From contig DATLFA010000063.1 of NCBI GenBank assembly GCA_035525225.1, positions 1-64,000 on the forward strand: a stretch of 64,000 nt of DNA. The letters run 5' to 3'. The notes under the pieces are model-generated. The model searched no databases and was not told where the DNA came from. It saw only the letters and a list, made by a program, of their open reading frames with translations. This document shows positions 42,705 to 52,302 of this stretch, piece by piece (the stretch's first letter is position 1; every line of letters begins with the position of its first letter). A program made the position numbers and the translations under genes. Origin of the DNA: DATLFA01 sp035525225. Lineage in GTDB: Bacteria; Actinomycetota; Acidimicrobiia; Acidimicrobiales; WLNW01.

Positions 42705-43663
42705 GGAGAGGTCGCCTCGAGCACTGCACGAGCGTGCTGTGCTTCTGGGCGGGCGAGCTTGGCCCGTGCCGTCACGCGTGCCTGGCGAGCGATGGCGCTG
42801 ATGGTCGCGTCGTCGCGATCGTCGGTGCGCAAAGCCAGATCGTCGGCGGTGGGCTGCACGACCAACACCGGCGTACCGGTAGCGCGGATGGCCGCGACTT
42901 CGCGGGACAACGTGCGACTGAAATAGGTCCGCGTCGGGTCGCGGTGGGTGCACCGCGCGTGATCGGGCACCGCGGTCATCGACGACACGATCACGACCGC
43001 GTCGAAGCCGAGCGTCGCGACGAGCTCGGCGTTCGTCGACGAATGGATGGCGCCGTCGATGTATTCGTGCCGGCCTATGCGCACCGGCCGGTAGACGTTC
43101 GGCACCGCCGACGACGCCTGCACCGCAGTACCGATGTCGGTCGGCGGCAGGTCGTCACGCCCGAAGACGGCGCGTGCGCCGTCGGAGACCCGCACCGCCA
43201 CGATCCAGGTCGATTCTTCGGGCCATGACTGATCGTGCGCGGCACGCGCCGTGGCTGCCGTCCGCGCGAGGGATTGCGAGCCCCGGGGCGCCAGGCCCGC
43301 GACGACCAAGCCGGGTCGGAATCGATGGGGCAACAACCCGTTGAAGGCCATCCGCAGCCCGAGGGGGCGAAACGCATTGGCGGCGCGCGGCTCGGGCTCG
43401 CGGGGCGCGCTCGCCCGTACCCGATCGGCGAAACGTTGGCCTTCGGCCGACAGGTCGCCGTCGGTCAGCCGGGCGAACTCGTCGCTCGGAGAGAACCCGC
43501 CGCGCAACATCGCCGCGCTGCTCGAGCCCGCGGACGTGCCGACGATGAGCGTTGCGCCACGGGCGTCCCAGCCGGTCTCATCGAGCAACCCCGCCAGCAC
43601 GCCCCCGTGGAACGCCGTCGCCGTGGGACCTCCGGCAGACAGTACGAGCGCGAGGGAAGCCAC
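42701..43663 (-). CDS. Patatin-like phospholipase
   Basis: 320 aa from the GTG at 43663. The oxyanion-hole segment GGPTATAFHGG, nucleophile Ser44 in VGTSAGSS and the dyad Asp203 in YIDGAIHS are the patatin triad parts. It is a probable cytosolic or membrane-peripheral lipid acyl hydrolase. The stop overlaps the hemE start, so it is the first gene of a patatin-hemE-hemY operon, an unusual partner for heme enzymes. The gene is divergent from helD. Confidence 0.87.
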   Translation of the reverse strand: MASLALVLSAGGPTATAFHGGVLAGLLDETGWDARGATLIVGTSAGSSSAAMLRGGFSPSDEFARLTDGDLSAEGQRFADRVRASAPREPEPRAANAFRPLGLRMAFNGLLPHRFRPGLVVAGLAPRGSQSLARTAATARAAHDQSWPEESTWIVAVRVSDGARAVFGRDDLPPTDIGTAVQASSAVPNVYRPVRIGRHEYIDGAIHSSTNAELVATLGFDAVVIVSSMTAVPDHARCTHRDPTRTYFSRTLSREVAAIRATGTPVLVVQPTADDLALRTDDRDDATISAIARQARVTARAKLARPEAQHARAVLEATSP

Positions 43664-43837
43664 GGCGCGATGTTCGCACGGCCGCGCTCCGTCGTGCTTG
43701 TCGGGCCTCGCGCGAGCGCTCGGCCGTATAACGGGGGAGCAATCCAGATAGGCTGCGAAGTCCCCCTCACGACGGTGGCCGAGCGGCTGCCAGCGCTGCG
43801 GGGCCCACGGATTCGGACCGAACGGCAGGGGAACGAG

Positions 43838-45904
43838 GTGCCACAACACCATCCCGAGCTCGAGGCAGAGCAGGCGTATCTCGACCACGCCTACGAGTGC
43901 CTCGAGGCCGCGCGCGCAGCCGCGATCCGACTGACCGACATCTCCGAGGCCGGCCCCGGAGGCACCAGCCAAGCCCGCTTCGAGCGCGATGTCCTCTACG
44001 AGACCGTCGCCGGGCGGCTCTCGCAACTCGACCTGGGCAGCCGGTCGCTGGTGTTCGGCCGCATCGACTACGAGGGCGGCGAGCGCTTCTACATCGGCCG
44101 TCTCGGCATCTGGGATCGTGAGCGCGACATCGTCGTGGTCGACTGGCGGGCACCCGTCGCCGAGGCGTTCTACCGGGCGACCGGCCGCGAGCCGCTCGGC
44201 CTCGAGCGCCGTCGTCATTTCTCGACTCGGGGACGCACCCTGCTCGCCATCGAAGACGAGCTCTTCGGTGATCTCTCGTTCCTCGACGATCCCGTCGACG
44301 GCCGACCTCGGGTGCAAGGCGAGGGCGCGCTGATCGCCGCCCTCGAGACTGCCCGCACCGGGCGCCTGTCCGACATCGTCGCCACGATCCAAGCCGAGCA
44401 GGACGACATCATCCGGGCGCCGATGCCCGGGGTGCTCGTGGTGCAGGGTGGGCCCGGCACGGGCAAGACGGTGGTCGCGTTGCACCGCGCGGCGTATCTC
44501 CTCTACACGCACCGGTTCCCTCTCGAAGGCCAGGGCGTCTTGGTGATCGGACCCAACCGCCTCTTCCTCGCCTACATCGAGCAGGTATTGCCGTCGCTCG
44601 GTGAGGCCGGCGTCGAGCAGTCGGTGCTCGCCGATCTCGTGGCCAACGTCCGTGTCGACGGCCGCGCCCCCGAGAATGTCGGGCGGGTCAAAGGCGATCT
44701 GCGCATGGTGCCGTTCATCGAGCGCGCCGTGCGCGATCGCGAACGGCCGCTGCTCGAAGATCTGCGTGTCGGCTACGGGGTGCAATCGTTGTGGTTCACC
44801 GTCGAGCAGAGTCAACGGGTGGTGCGCGACGCACGGCGACGTTTCCGCACCCACAATGGGGCTCGCAAGTTCGTCGAATCCGAGCTCTTCACTGCGCTCG
44901 CAGCCAGCGCACGCGAGGAGATCAACGTCGATACGTTGCGCGATCGGTTGCGCGACAACCTCGACGTGCGCCGGGCGCTCGAGCGCATGTGGCCAGTGCT
45001 CGCACCCGCCCAGTTGCTGCACGACCTGTTCGGTTCCAAGGCGTTGATCCGTTCGGCGGCGCGCAAGCAGTTGACCGAACGCGAGGTCGACCTCTTGCAC
45101 CGGCCTCGCGTCGCGCATCCCGACAAAGTGGTCTGGACCGACTCCGACGTCGCGCTGCTCGACGAGGCGCGCGAACTGTTGGGGGCGCGCCCGGGCAAGC
45201 GCGACATCGACTCCGTGCGCACCTATGGCCACATCGTCGTCGACGAGGCGCAAGATCTGTCACCTATGGACCTGCGCGTGCTGTCGCGGCGCTCGTTGTC
45301 GGGCTCCATGACGGTCGTGGGCGACATCGCGCAGTCGACCGGCGCGTGGGCCCATACCAGCTGGGATGAGATCCTCGAGCACCTTCCCGACCGTCGTCCA
45401 CCTCGCACCGTCGAGCTCACTGTCGGGTATCGCATCCCGGCGCCGTTGGTCACGCTGGCGGCGCGGGTATTGCGCGAAGCGGCGCCACAGCTCAAACCGC
45501 CGATTTCCGTGCGACAAGACGGTTCGCCGCCACGCATCGTGCGCGTCGCGACGATCACCGATGGCCTCATCGATGTCGTGCGCGACGAGTTGGCCGAGGT
45601 CGAGCAAGGCAATGTCGCGCTGGTGTGCCCGGCGAGCTTGGTCGACGACGTGTGCGACGCGCTCGGCGCAGCCGGCGTCCCGTACGGTCGCGCGACGCGG
45701 CGCGGGTTCGATCAACAGGTCACCGTCGTCGCGGTCGGCATGGTGAAGGGTCTCGAAGTCGACTCCGCGATCGTCGTCGAGCCCGCTCGCATCGTGAGCG
45801 AAGAGGCGCAGGGCATGCGAGCGCTCTACGTCGCGTTGACGAGAGCGACCAAACGGCTCACCGTCGTCTACGCCGAGCCTCTGCCCGCAGTCTTGGCCGA
45901 ATAG
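43838..45904 (+). CDS. HelD-like UvrD/Rep-family ATPase (RNA polymerase recycling factor)
   Basis: 688 aa from the GTG at 43838, which follows AGGGGAACGAG; longer starts are possible. An N-terminal coiled-coil (ELEAEQAYLDHAYECLEAARAAAIRL) is followed by GGERFYIGRLGIWD and VVDWRAPVAEAFYRATGREP, Walker A GGPGTGKT near residue 206, DEAQD near 467, and the C-terminal VALTRATKRLTVVY. This is the HelD architecture: the protein inserts into stalled RNA polymerase and pries it off DNA. It is not a DNA-repair helicase as automatic annotation often says. Confidence 0.85.
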   Translation: MPQHHPELEAEQAYLDHAYECLEAARAAAIRLTDISEAGPGGTSQARFERDVLYETVAGRLSQLDLGSRSLVFGRIDYEGGERFYIGRLGIWDRERDIVVVDWRAPVAEAFYRATGREPLGLERRRHFSTRGRTLLAIEDELFGDLSFLDDPVDGRPRVQGEGALIAALETARTGRLSDIVATIQAEQDDIIRAPMPGVLVVQGGPGTGKTVVALHRAAYLLYTHRFPLEGQGVLVIGPNRLFLAYIEQVLPSLGEAGVEQSVLADLVANVRVDGRAPENVGRVKGDLRMVPFIERAVRDRERPLLEDLRVGYGVQSLWFTVEQSQRVVRDARRRFRTHNGARKFVESELFTALAASAREEINVDTLRDRLRDNLDVRRALERMWPVLAPAQLLHDLFGSKALIRSAARKQLTEREVDLLHRPRVAHPDKVVWTDSDVALLDEARELLGARPGKRDIDSVRTYGHIVVDEAQDLSPMDLRVLSRRSLSGSMTVVGDIAQSTGAWAHTSWDEILEHLPDRRPPRTVELTVGYRIPAPLVTLAARVLREAAPQLKPPISVRQDGSPPRIVRVATITDGLIDVVRDELAEVEQGNVALVCPASLVDDVCDALGAAGVPYGRATRRGFDQQVTVVAVGMVKGLEVDSAIVVEPARIVSEEAQGMRALYVALTRATKRLTVVYAEPLPAVLAE

Positions 45905-45950
45905 CCACGTCCGCCTCGAAAGCGTTGATGGCCGAGCGAGGTAGAAGGAA

Positions 45951-46622
45951 CTAGATCGCGACGCTGACGAGGATGCGTTCGGAAGCGAACGTGCCGATGC
46001 CGACCGCGCGCCCGCCGATCTCGACGGTGGTGGTGCCGTCGGGCGATGCGGCGGTGACCGTTCCGTTGCGGCCGGGCACGAGCGACGATTGCTCGAGGAA
46101 ATCGAGCAGGCCGGGAGTGAACTCGAGCTCTTCGGGGATGCGACTCACGACGAACGCGTGACCGACGGGCACCGCGCTGAGTTGCATGGTGGCGTCGGGT
46201 CGATAGTCGGAACCGGGAATCGGGTTGCCGTGCGGGCACGTGGTGGGCTCACCGAGGAGACGAGCCATCGCGTCCTCTACAGGCGGCGAGATCACGTGCT
46301 CCCACTTGCCCGCCTCGCGATGTGCATCGGCCCACGACAGCTTCAAGATGTCGGTGAGGAAGCGCTCGGCGAGACGGTGACGGCGCACGATCTGCTCGGC
46401 AAGCTCGGTGCCCTTGGAGGTCAGCGTGATGTTGGAGCCGAGCTGCACCAGCCCGTCGGCCTCCATGCGCTTGATCATTTCGGACACGGCGGGGCGCGAG
46501 ACATCGAGGCGATCGGCAATGCGCGCCTGGATCACGTCGAGGTCGTCTTCGTGGAGCTCGAAGATCGCCTCGCAGTACTGTTCGAAGGCTCCGTGGTGGT
46601 CGCCGGCGGTTCGGGAGCTCAT
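45951..46622 (-). CDS. DtxR/IdeR-family metal-dependent regulator
   Basis: 223 aa. An N-terminal winged helix (YCEAIFELHEDD, RIADRLDVSRPAVSEMIKRMEADGLV), the dimerisation/metal domain (RRHRLAERFLTDILKLSWADAHREAGKWEHVI) with CPHGNPIPG, and a C-terminal SH3-like domain give the full three-domain IdeR layout. It is probably Fe(II)- or Mn(II)-dependent. It is convergent with helD and divergent from lhr, with 110 bp between; no clear DtxR box is seen there. Confidence 0.9.
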   Translation of the reverse strand: MSSRTAGDHHGAFEQYCEAIFELHEDDLDVIQARIADRLDVSRPAVSEMIKRMEADGLVQLGSNITLTSKGTELAEQIVRRHRLAERFLTDILKLSWADAHREAGKWEHVISPPVEDAMARLLGEPTTCPHGNPIPGSDYRPDATMQLSAVPVGHAFVVSRIPEELEFTPGLLDFLEQSSLVPGRNGTVTAASPDGTTTVEIGGRAVGIGTFASERILVSVAI

Positions 46623-46732
46623 GGGTGCAGTCTAGGGAGCGCGCCCGGTTTGGGAAACCGTCTTTCTTCCCACTTCGCCGAGTGCAGTGAGCCCGCAAAG
46701 AGACTGTCAGTGGGTCTCGGTAGGGTAGTCCC

Positions 46733-49700
46733 GTGGTGCTCGACAACTTTTCGCCGCCGGTTCGTGAGTGGTTTCGCACGACGTTCGGCGCACCGACACC
46801 GGCTCAGGCCGAAGGCTGGCCGGCGATCGCCGCGGGAGAGCATGCACTCATCCTCGCGCCAACAGGTTCCGGCAAGACGCTCGCCGCCTTCTTGTGGAGC
46901 ATCGACCGGTTTATGAGTGCTCCCGCGCCGACCCAGCCGGGTACGAGGGTGCTCTACCTCTCGCCGTTGCGGGCGCTGGCGGTCGATGTCGACAAGAATC
47001 TGCGGGCGCCGTTGGCCGGCATCGCGTTGGCGGCCGAGCGTCTCGACACGTCGGTCTACGTGCCGACCGTCGGCCTGCGCACCGGTGACACGCCGTCCCG
47101 CGACCGGCGCGCCCTGCTGCGGCATCCGCCCGACATACTCATCACCACACCAGAGTCGCTCTATCTCATGTTGACATCGTCGGCCCGCGAGACGTTGCGC
47201 ACCGTCGATTATGTGATCGTCGACGAGATCCACGCGCTCGCCGCCACCAAGCGGGGCGCGCATCTCTCACTCACGCTCGAACGCCTCGACTCGCTGCGCG
47301 CCGAAACCCCGGGCACCGTTGCGCCACAGCGCATCGGTCTGTCGGCGACGCAGCGCCCGCTCGACGAGATCGCCCGCTTTCTCGGTGGCTACCAAAGTCT
47401 CGAGGGCGGCCCAGCCGACGCGCTGCGTCCGGTAACCATCGTCGACGCCGGTGTGCGCAAACCACTCGATGTCGAGGTGATCGTTCCTGTCGAAGACATG
47501 TCGGCGCTCGGCGAGTTCATCGACGAGCCGCCGAGTGGTCCCGTCTCCGGAGGTCAGGCACGGCGTTCGATCTGGCCGGCCGTGCATCCGCGCATCCTCG
47601 ATCTCGTCATGGCCCATCGCTCGACGATCATCTTCGTCAATGCCCGACGTCTCGCCGAGCGCTTGGCGACCCGGCTCAACGAATTGGCCGCGGAGCGCGC
47701 CGGTCTTGCCCTCGACGACGGCAGTGCCGCACCCGAGGTCGTCAAGGCGCACCACGGTTCGTTGTCGCGCGAGCGCCGCCTTCTCATCGAAGACGAGCTC
47801 AAGACCGGCCGGTTGCGCGGGTTGGTCGCGACGAGTTCGCTCGAGTTGGGCATCGACATGGGCGCGGTCGATCTCGTGATCCAGGTCGAGTCGCCGGGCG
47901 CGGTGTCGCGTGGTCTGCAGCGCGTCGGGCGCGCGGGGCATCAAGTGGGCCAGCCCAGCGTGGGCAAGGTGTTTCCCAAGCATCGAGGTGATCTCGTCGA
48001 GGCCGCGGTGGTCGTCGACCGCATGCGGCGCGGCGCCATCGAGGCCACCCGCTATCCCCGCAACCCGCTCGATGTGTTGGCCCAGCAGATCGTCGCTATG
48101 TGCGCAATGCAAGATTGGCCCGTCGGTGAACTGTTGGCGATGGTTCGCCGCTCGGCCAACTTCCACGACCTCTCGGACGACCTGTTCGCATCGGTGCTCG
48201 ACATGTTGTCCGGGCGCTACCCCTCCGAAGAGTTCGGCGAGCTTCGCCCGCGTATCGTGTGGGATCGCGTCACCGACACGGTGCGTGCCCGCGCCGGGGC
48301 ACAGCGACTGGCCGTCACCAGTGGCGGCACCATTCCTGATCGCGGCTTGTTCCCGGTGGTGTTGCCCGATGGCGTCCGCGTCGGCGAACTCGACGAGGAG
48401 ATGGTGTACGAGAGCCGCCCCGGCGAGACCTTCTTGCTCGGCGCCACCACATGGCAGATCGACGAGATCACGTTCGATCGCGTGGTGGTGCACCCGGCAC
48501 CGGGCCAGCCTGGTCGCATGCCGTTTTGGCGCGGCGACGGTCCCGGTCGCCCGCTCGAGCTCGGTCGTGCTGTCGGCGAGTTCGTCCGCACCATCCGCAG
48601 TGCCGATGCCGTCGCCCGGCTACACGACGACTTCGGTCTCGACGAATGGGCGGCGCGCAACCTCGTGCAGTATCTCGACGACCAGGCCGACGCCACCGGC
48701 TCGCTGCCCGACGATCGCACCATCGTCGTCGAGCGGTTCCGTGACGAGATCGGTGATTGGCGGGTCTGCATCCTGTCGCCGTTCGGCGCGCGGGTGCATG
48801 CGCCGTGGGGGCTCGCCCTCCAGGCGCGCCTCGGCGAACGATGGGACGTCGACGTCGAGTTGTTGTGGAGCGACGACGGCATCGTGATCCGATTGCCGGC
48901 GGCCATCGACGAGGTTCCCTTGGCCGACCTCCAGTTCGATCCCGACGAGATCGAAGACGTGTTGCTCGAACGGCTGCCCAACTCCGCCATGTTCGCATCA
49001 CGCTTTCGCGAGTGCGCGGCGCGTGCGCTGTTGCTGCCCCGGCGCCGGCCCGACAAGCGCACGCCGTTGTGGCAGCAGCGGCAACGATCGGCCGACTTGT
49101 TGGCGGTGGCCGCCAACTACCCGCAGTTTCCCATCCTTCTCGAAGCAACGCGCGAGTGCGTCAACGACGTGTTCGATCTGCCGGCACTCAAACAGTTGCT
49201 CGGCGATCTCCAAGCGCGGCGTGTGCGCATGGTCGCAGTCGACACGCCGCGGGCGTCGCCGTTCGCGCAATCACTCTTGTTCGGGTGGATCGCCGTCTAC
49301 ATGTACGAAGGCGATGCACCTCTCGCCGAGCGCCGGGCGGCGGCACTGGCACTCGACCGCGATCTGTTGCGCGATCTGCTGGGCGCCGACGAGTTGCGAG
49401 AGCTGCTCGATCCGGCGGTGCTGGCCGATCTCGAGCTCGAGCTGCAACGACTGAGCGACGGCCGGCGGGCCCGCAATGGCGACGAGGTGCACGACGTCTT
49501 GCGAGCGCTCGGCCCGCTGAATCGACTCGAGCTCGACGCGCGATGCGAGGTTGATGCGGCGCCGCTCATCGCCGCGCTGATCGACGAGCGCCGCGTGATC
49601 GAAGTCGTCATCGCCACCGAGACGCGGCTCGCCGCCGCCGAAGACGCGTCGCGTGTGCGTGACGCGCTAGGTGCGGCGTTGCCGCGCGGTCTGCCGGGCG

Positions 49701-51193
49701 TGTTCACCGACCCCGTCGACGATCCGCTCGGCGATCTCGTGACTCGTTTCGCCCGCACCCACGGTCCTTTCGTCACCGCCGACGTCGCGCGGCGATACGG
49801 CGTCCCGGTAGATCGCGTGCGTCCCGCGCTCGAGCGGCTCAGCGCGGCGGGCAGGGTGGTGCGGGGCGAGTTCCGTCCCGACGGCACCCAGCGCGAGTGG
49901 TGTGACAGTGACGTGCTGCGTCAGCTGCGACGGCGATCGTTGGCCGCGCTGCGACGCGAGATCGAACCCGTCGATCCCGAGGCGTTGGTGCGGTTCCTAC
50001 CGCAGTGGCAGGGGGTTGGTGTGCCGCGCCGGGGCCTCGATGGCCTGGTCGAAGTCATCGGCATCTTGCAGGGCGCGGCCATCCCGGCGTCGGTCTTCGA
50101 AAACGACGTCCTGCGGGTGCGGTTGTTGGGCTACCGGCCCGCCGATCTCGATGCGCTGTGCACTGCCGGTGAGGTCGTGTGGATCGGCAGTGGTTCGATC
50201 GGTGGCTCCGATGGCCGGGTACGGGTCTATTTCCGCGACCAGGTGGCGTCGCTGGCGCCGAGTGCCGGCGAGGCGGTCCACGACAGTGCGCTGCATGAGG
50301 CATTGCTCGCGCATCTCCGGGTCCGCGGGGCGTCCTTTTGGGCCGACCTCGTGCGAGCCGCCTCCGACGCGGGCCAGCCCTACGACGACTCGACGGTGCT
50401 CGCGGCGCTGTGGGATCTGGTGTGGGCGGGCCTCGTCACCAACGATTCGTTCGCCTCGCTGCGCGCGTTCGTTTCCGGCCGTTCCACCCGCGCCGCGCCG
50501 CGAGGGCGCCCCCGCCCCGGGCGTCTCGCGCGGCTCGGGCCGCCCGCCGGTGCCGGCCGGTGGTCGCTCGTCGACTCCCTCATCGACCCGCGACCCGACG
50601 CCACCATTGCCGCGCATGCCCATGCACTGCAGATGGCCGAGCGCTACGGCGTGTTGACCCGCGAGGCGGCGCTGGGCGAGGGATCCGAGGGCGGTTTCGC
50701 GGGGTTGTACCCCATGCTCAAGTTGCTCGAAGAACGAGGAACGATGCGGCGGGGCTATTTCGTGGCCGGGCTCGGTGCCGCGCAATTCGCGTTGCCGGGT
50801 GCCGTCGACCGGCTGCGTTCACCCCGCGACGCGGACCCACCGCCACTCGTGCTCGCGGCGACCGACCCTGCCAATCCGTTCGGCGCGTCGTTGCCCTGGC
50901 CCGAGTCGGGGGGACGACCGGCTCGCGCCGCGGGGGCGTTCGTGGTCCTCGATCATGGCCACCTCGTCGCATATCTCGAGCGCGGTGGCCGCAGCATCCT
51001 CACATTCCCGGCCACGGGCGACAACGGACGGTGGGCCGAGGCGTTGACAACGCTGGTGAAGGACGGGCGCCTTCGCTCGCTCGAGATCGCGCGTATCGAC
51101 GCGGTGCCGGCGCGCGAATCCGCGCATCATCCGGCGTTGCTCGCCGCGGGGTTCGTCGGGGGCTATCGCGGGCTCATCTACCGAGGGCATTAG
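46733..51193 (+). CDS. lhr: Lhr-type large helicase-related protein
   Basis: 1486 aa, typical of the long bacterial Lhr. Walker A APTGSGKT at about residues 42-49, DEIH near 165, and helicase motif VI region QRVGRAGHQVG. The Lhr winged-helix and beta-barrel core is followed by a long C-terminal Lhr-CTD of winged-helix repeats, ending with the YRGLIYRG tail. Lhr is a 3'-5' DNA translocase (the long form also unwinds RNA:DNA hybrids) implicated in DNA damage response and induced with mitomycin C in mycobacteria. It is a single-gene unit. Confidence 0.95.
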   Translation: MVLDNFSPPVREWFRTTFGAPTPAQAEGWPAIAAGEHALILAPTGSGKTLAAFLWSIDRFMSAPAPTQPGTRVLYLSPLRALAVDVDKNLRAPLAGIALAAERLDTSVYVPTVGLRTGDTPSRDRRALLRHPPDILITTPESLYLMLTSSARETLRTVDYVIVDEIHALAATKRGAHLSLTLERLDSLRAETPGTVAPQRIGLSATQRPLDEIARFLGGYQSLEGGPADALRPVTIVDAGVRKPLDVEVIVPVEDMSALGEFIDEPPSGPVSGGQARRSIWPAVHPRILDLVMAHRSTIIFVNARRLAERLATRLNELAAERAGLALDDGSAAPEVVKAHHGSLSRERRLLIEDELKTGRLRGLVATSSLELGIDMGAVDLVIQVESPGAVSRGLQRVGRAGHQVGQPSVGKVFPKHRGDLVEAAVVVDRMRRGAIEATRYPRNPLDVLAQQIVAMCAMQDWPVGELLAMVRRSANFHDLSDDLFASVLDMLSGRYPSEEFGELRPRIVWDRVTDTVRARAGAQRLAVTSGGTIPDRGLFPVVLPDGVRVGELDEEMVYESRPGETFLLGATTWQIDEITFDRVVVHPAPGQPGRMPFWRGDGPGRPLELGRAVGEFVRTIRSADAVARLHDDFGLDEWAARNLVQYLDDQADATGSLPDDRTIVVERFRDEIGDWRVCILSPFGARVHAPWGLALQARLGERWDVDVELLWSDDGIVIRLPAAIDEVPLADLQFDPDEIEDVLLERLPNSAMFASRFRECAARALLLPRRRPDKRTPLWQQRQRSADLLAVAANYPQFPILLEATRECVNDVFDLPALKQLLGDLQARRVRMVAVDTPRASPFAQSLLFGWIAVYMYEGDAPLAERRAAALALDRDLLRDLLGADELRELLDPAVLADLELELQRLSDGRRARNGDEVHDVLRALGPLNRLELDARCEVDAAPLIAALIDERRVIEVVIATETRLAAAEDASRVRDALGAALPRGLPGVFTDPVDDPLGDLVTRFARTHGPFVTADVARRYGVPVDRVRPALERLSAAGRVVRGEFRPDGTQREWCDSDVLRQLRRRSLAALRREIEPVDPEALVRFLPQWQGVGVPRRGLDGLVEVIGILQGAAIPASVFENDVLRVRLLGYRPADLDALCTAGEVVWIGSGSIGGSDGRVRVYFRDQVASLAPSAGEAVHDSALHEALLAHLRVRGASFWADLVRAASDAGQPYDDSTVLAALWDLVWAGLVTNDSFASLRAFVSGRSTRAAPRGRPRPGRLARLGPPAGAGRWSLVDSLIDPRPDATIAAHAHALQMAERYGVLTREAALGEGSEGGFAGLYPMLKLLEERGTMRRGYFVAGLGAAQFALPGAVDRLRSPRDADPPPLVLAATDPANPFGASLPWPESGGRPARAAGAFVVLDHGHLVAYLERGGRSILTFPATGDNGRWAEALTTLVKDGRLRSLEIARIDAVPARESAHHPALLAAGFVGGYRGLIYRGH

Positions 51194-51226
51194 GCACGCG
51201 AGCGTCACCGCGCTAGAACGAGGGCC

Positions 51227-51775
51227 ATGACCGAAATTTCCGAGCGTTACCGCAAGGTCGCGGGCCGGTTCACGCAGCGCGTCCGAGCGGTTCCCGACGA
51301 GGCGTGGGAGAACCCCGCGCCCTGTGAGGGTTGGGTCGCGCGCGATGTCGTGCGCCACCTCGTCGAGTGGATACCGGGCTTCTTCTCCGCCAGTGATCTG
51401 CGCTTCCCACAGGTGCCGTCCGTCGACGAGGATCCGGCTGCGGCATGGCAGGCGATCAACGACACGCTCCAGTCCGCGCTCGACTCCCCCGAAATGGCAG
51501 CGCACGAGTTCGAGATGCGCATGGGTCGCGTGCGCGTCGACCAGGCGATCGCTCAGTTCTGCATCGGCGATGTCCTCGTGCACACGTGGGACCTGGCGCG
51601 TGCGACCGGTCTCGATGAGGCACTCGATCCCGAAGAAGTGCACAGCATGTTCGAGGGTATGGAGCCCATGGACGAGATGCTGCGCCAGAGCGGTCAGTTC
51701 GGCCCGCGGGTAGCGGTGCCAAACGACGCGGACGAACAGACCAAGCTCATCGCGTTCACCGGACGCCGGCCGTAA
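51227..51775 (+). CDS. TIGR03086-type DinB/mycothiol-dependent-like protein
   Basis: 182 aa. ISERYRKVAGRFTQRVRAVPDEAWENPAPCEGWVARDVVRHLVEW, with a metal-binding His in VRHLVEW, and later QFCIGDVLVHTWDLARATGLDEAL, match the actinobacterial TIGR03086 family related to mycothiol-dependent maleylpyruvate isomerase. The two His sites sit in a four-helix bundle. The reaction is unknown. Confidence 0.88.
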   Translation: MTEISERYRKVAGRFTQRVRAVPDEAWENPAPCEGWVARDVVRHLVEWIPGFFSASDLRFPQVPSVDEDPAAAWQAINDTLQSALDSPEMAAHEFEMRMGRVRVDQAIAQFCIGDVLVHTWDLARATGLDEALDPEEVHSMFEGMEPMDEMLRQSGQFGPRVAVPNDADEQTKLIAFTGRRP

Positions 51776-51807
51776 GGCGCGGGCGGGTGGCCTCGTAGCG
51801 CGAGCCG

Positions 51808-52302
51808 CTACAGCGCAAACACGCCGTCGAGCAAGAGCAGTATCGCCAGCCCGATCTGTACCAACGCCACCGCTCGACCGAGCGCCTTGCTCTCGTGGCG
51901 CCACACGACGAGCGTGAGCAGGCCGACGGCAGCGGCCAGCGCGGCGGCCCAGATGCCGTGATCGCGGCCGGTCTGCAGCGCGAGCGCGCCGATCTCGGGA
52001 CGAAACAGCAACGGCTCGACGCGCTTGCCGGCGAGATCGATGATCGCGCCGGCGACGAGCACGAACCCGGTGGCGATACGCCAATTCGGCGCGGACACAT
52101 CGAGGCGATCGAGCAGGGGCCCGCTGAACCACGCCAACACGATGACCCCGACCCACGTGACGATCGATGACGCGCCTGCCTTGCGCACCGACTCGCGCCG
52201 CAGCGGTGAGTTCACGACCGTGACGAACAACGCGATCGACAGCCACAACGAAGCGGCGAGCGGAGGGTTGCTGTTCGGTGCGAACTGAGCAAGTTCACCC
52301 AT
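51808..52302 (-). CDS. Small membrane protein, MarC-like
   Basis: 164 aa with five predicted transmembrane helices. SLWLSIALFVTVVNSPLRRESVRKAG and LLDRLDVSAPNWRIATGFVLVAGAI resemble the MarC/YhgN family, which is of unknown transport function. The assignment is tentative because the protein is short. It overlaps the upstream toroid gene by eight bases (ATGGGTGA) and is surely cotranscribed with it. Confidence 0.6.
   Translation of the reverse strand: MGELAQFAPNSNPPLAASLWLSIALFVTVVNSPLRRESVRKAGASSIVTWVGVIVLAWFSGPLLDRLDVSAPNWRIATGFVLVAGAIIDLAGKRVEPLLFRPEIGALALQTGRDHGIWAAALAAAVGLLTLVVWRHESKALGRAVALVQIGLAILLLLDGVFAL

Noticed and set aside
43664..45253. Upstream extension of the minus-strand patatin frame to about 850 codons
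   Set aside because: It lies antisense to HelD, which has clear ATPase motifs. The patatin domain itself starts at 43663.
46623..46732. A DtxR/IdeR box between the regulator and lhr
   Set aside because: No sequence close to TTAGGTTAGCCTAACCTAA was seen.
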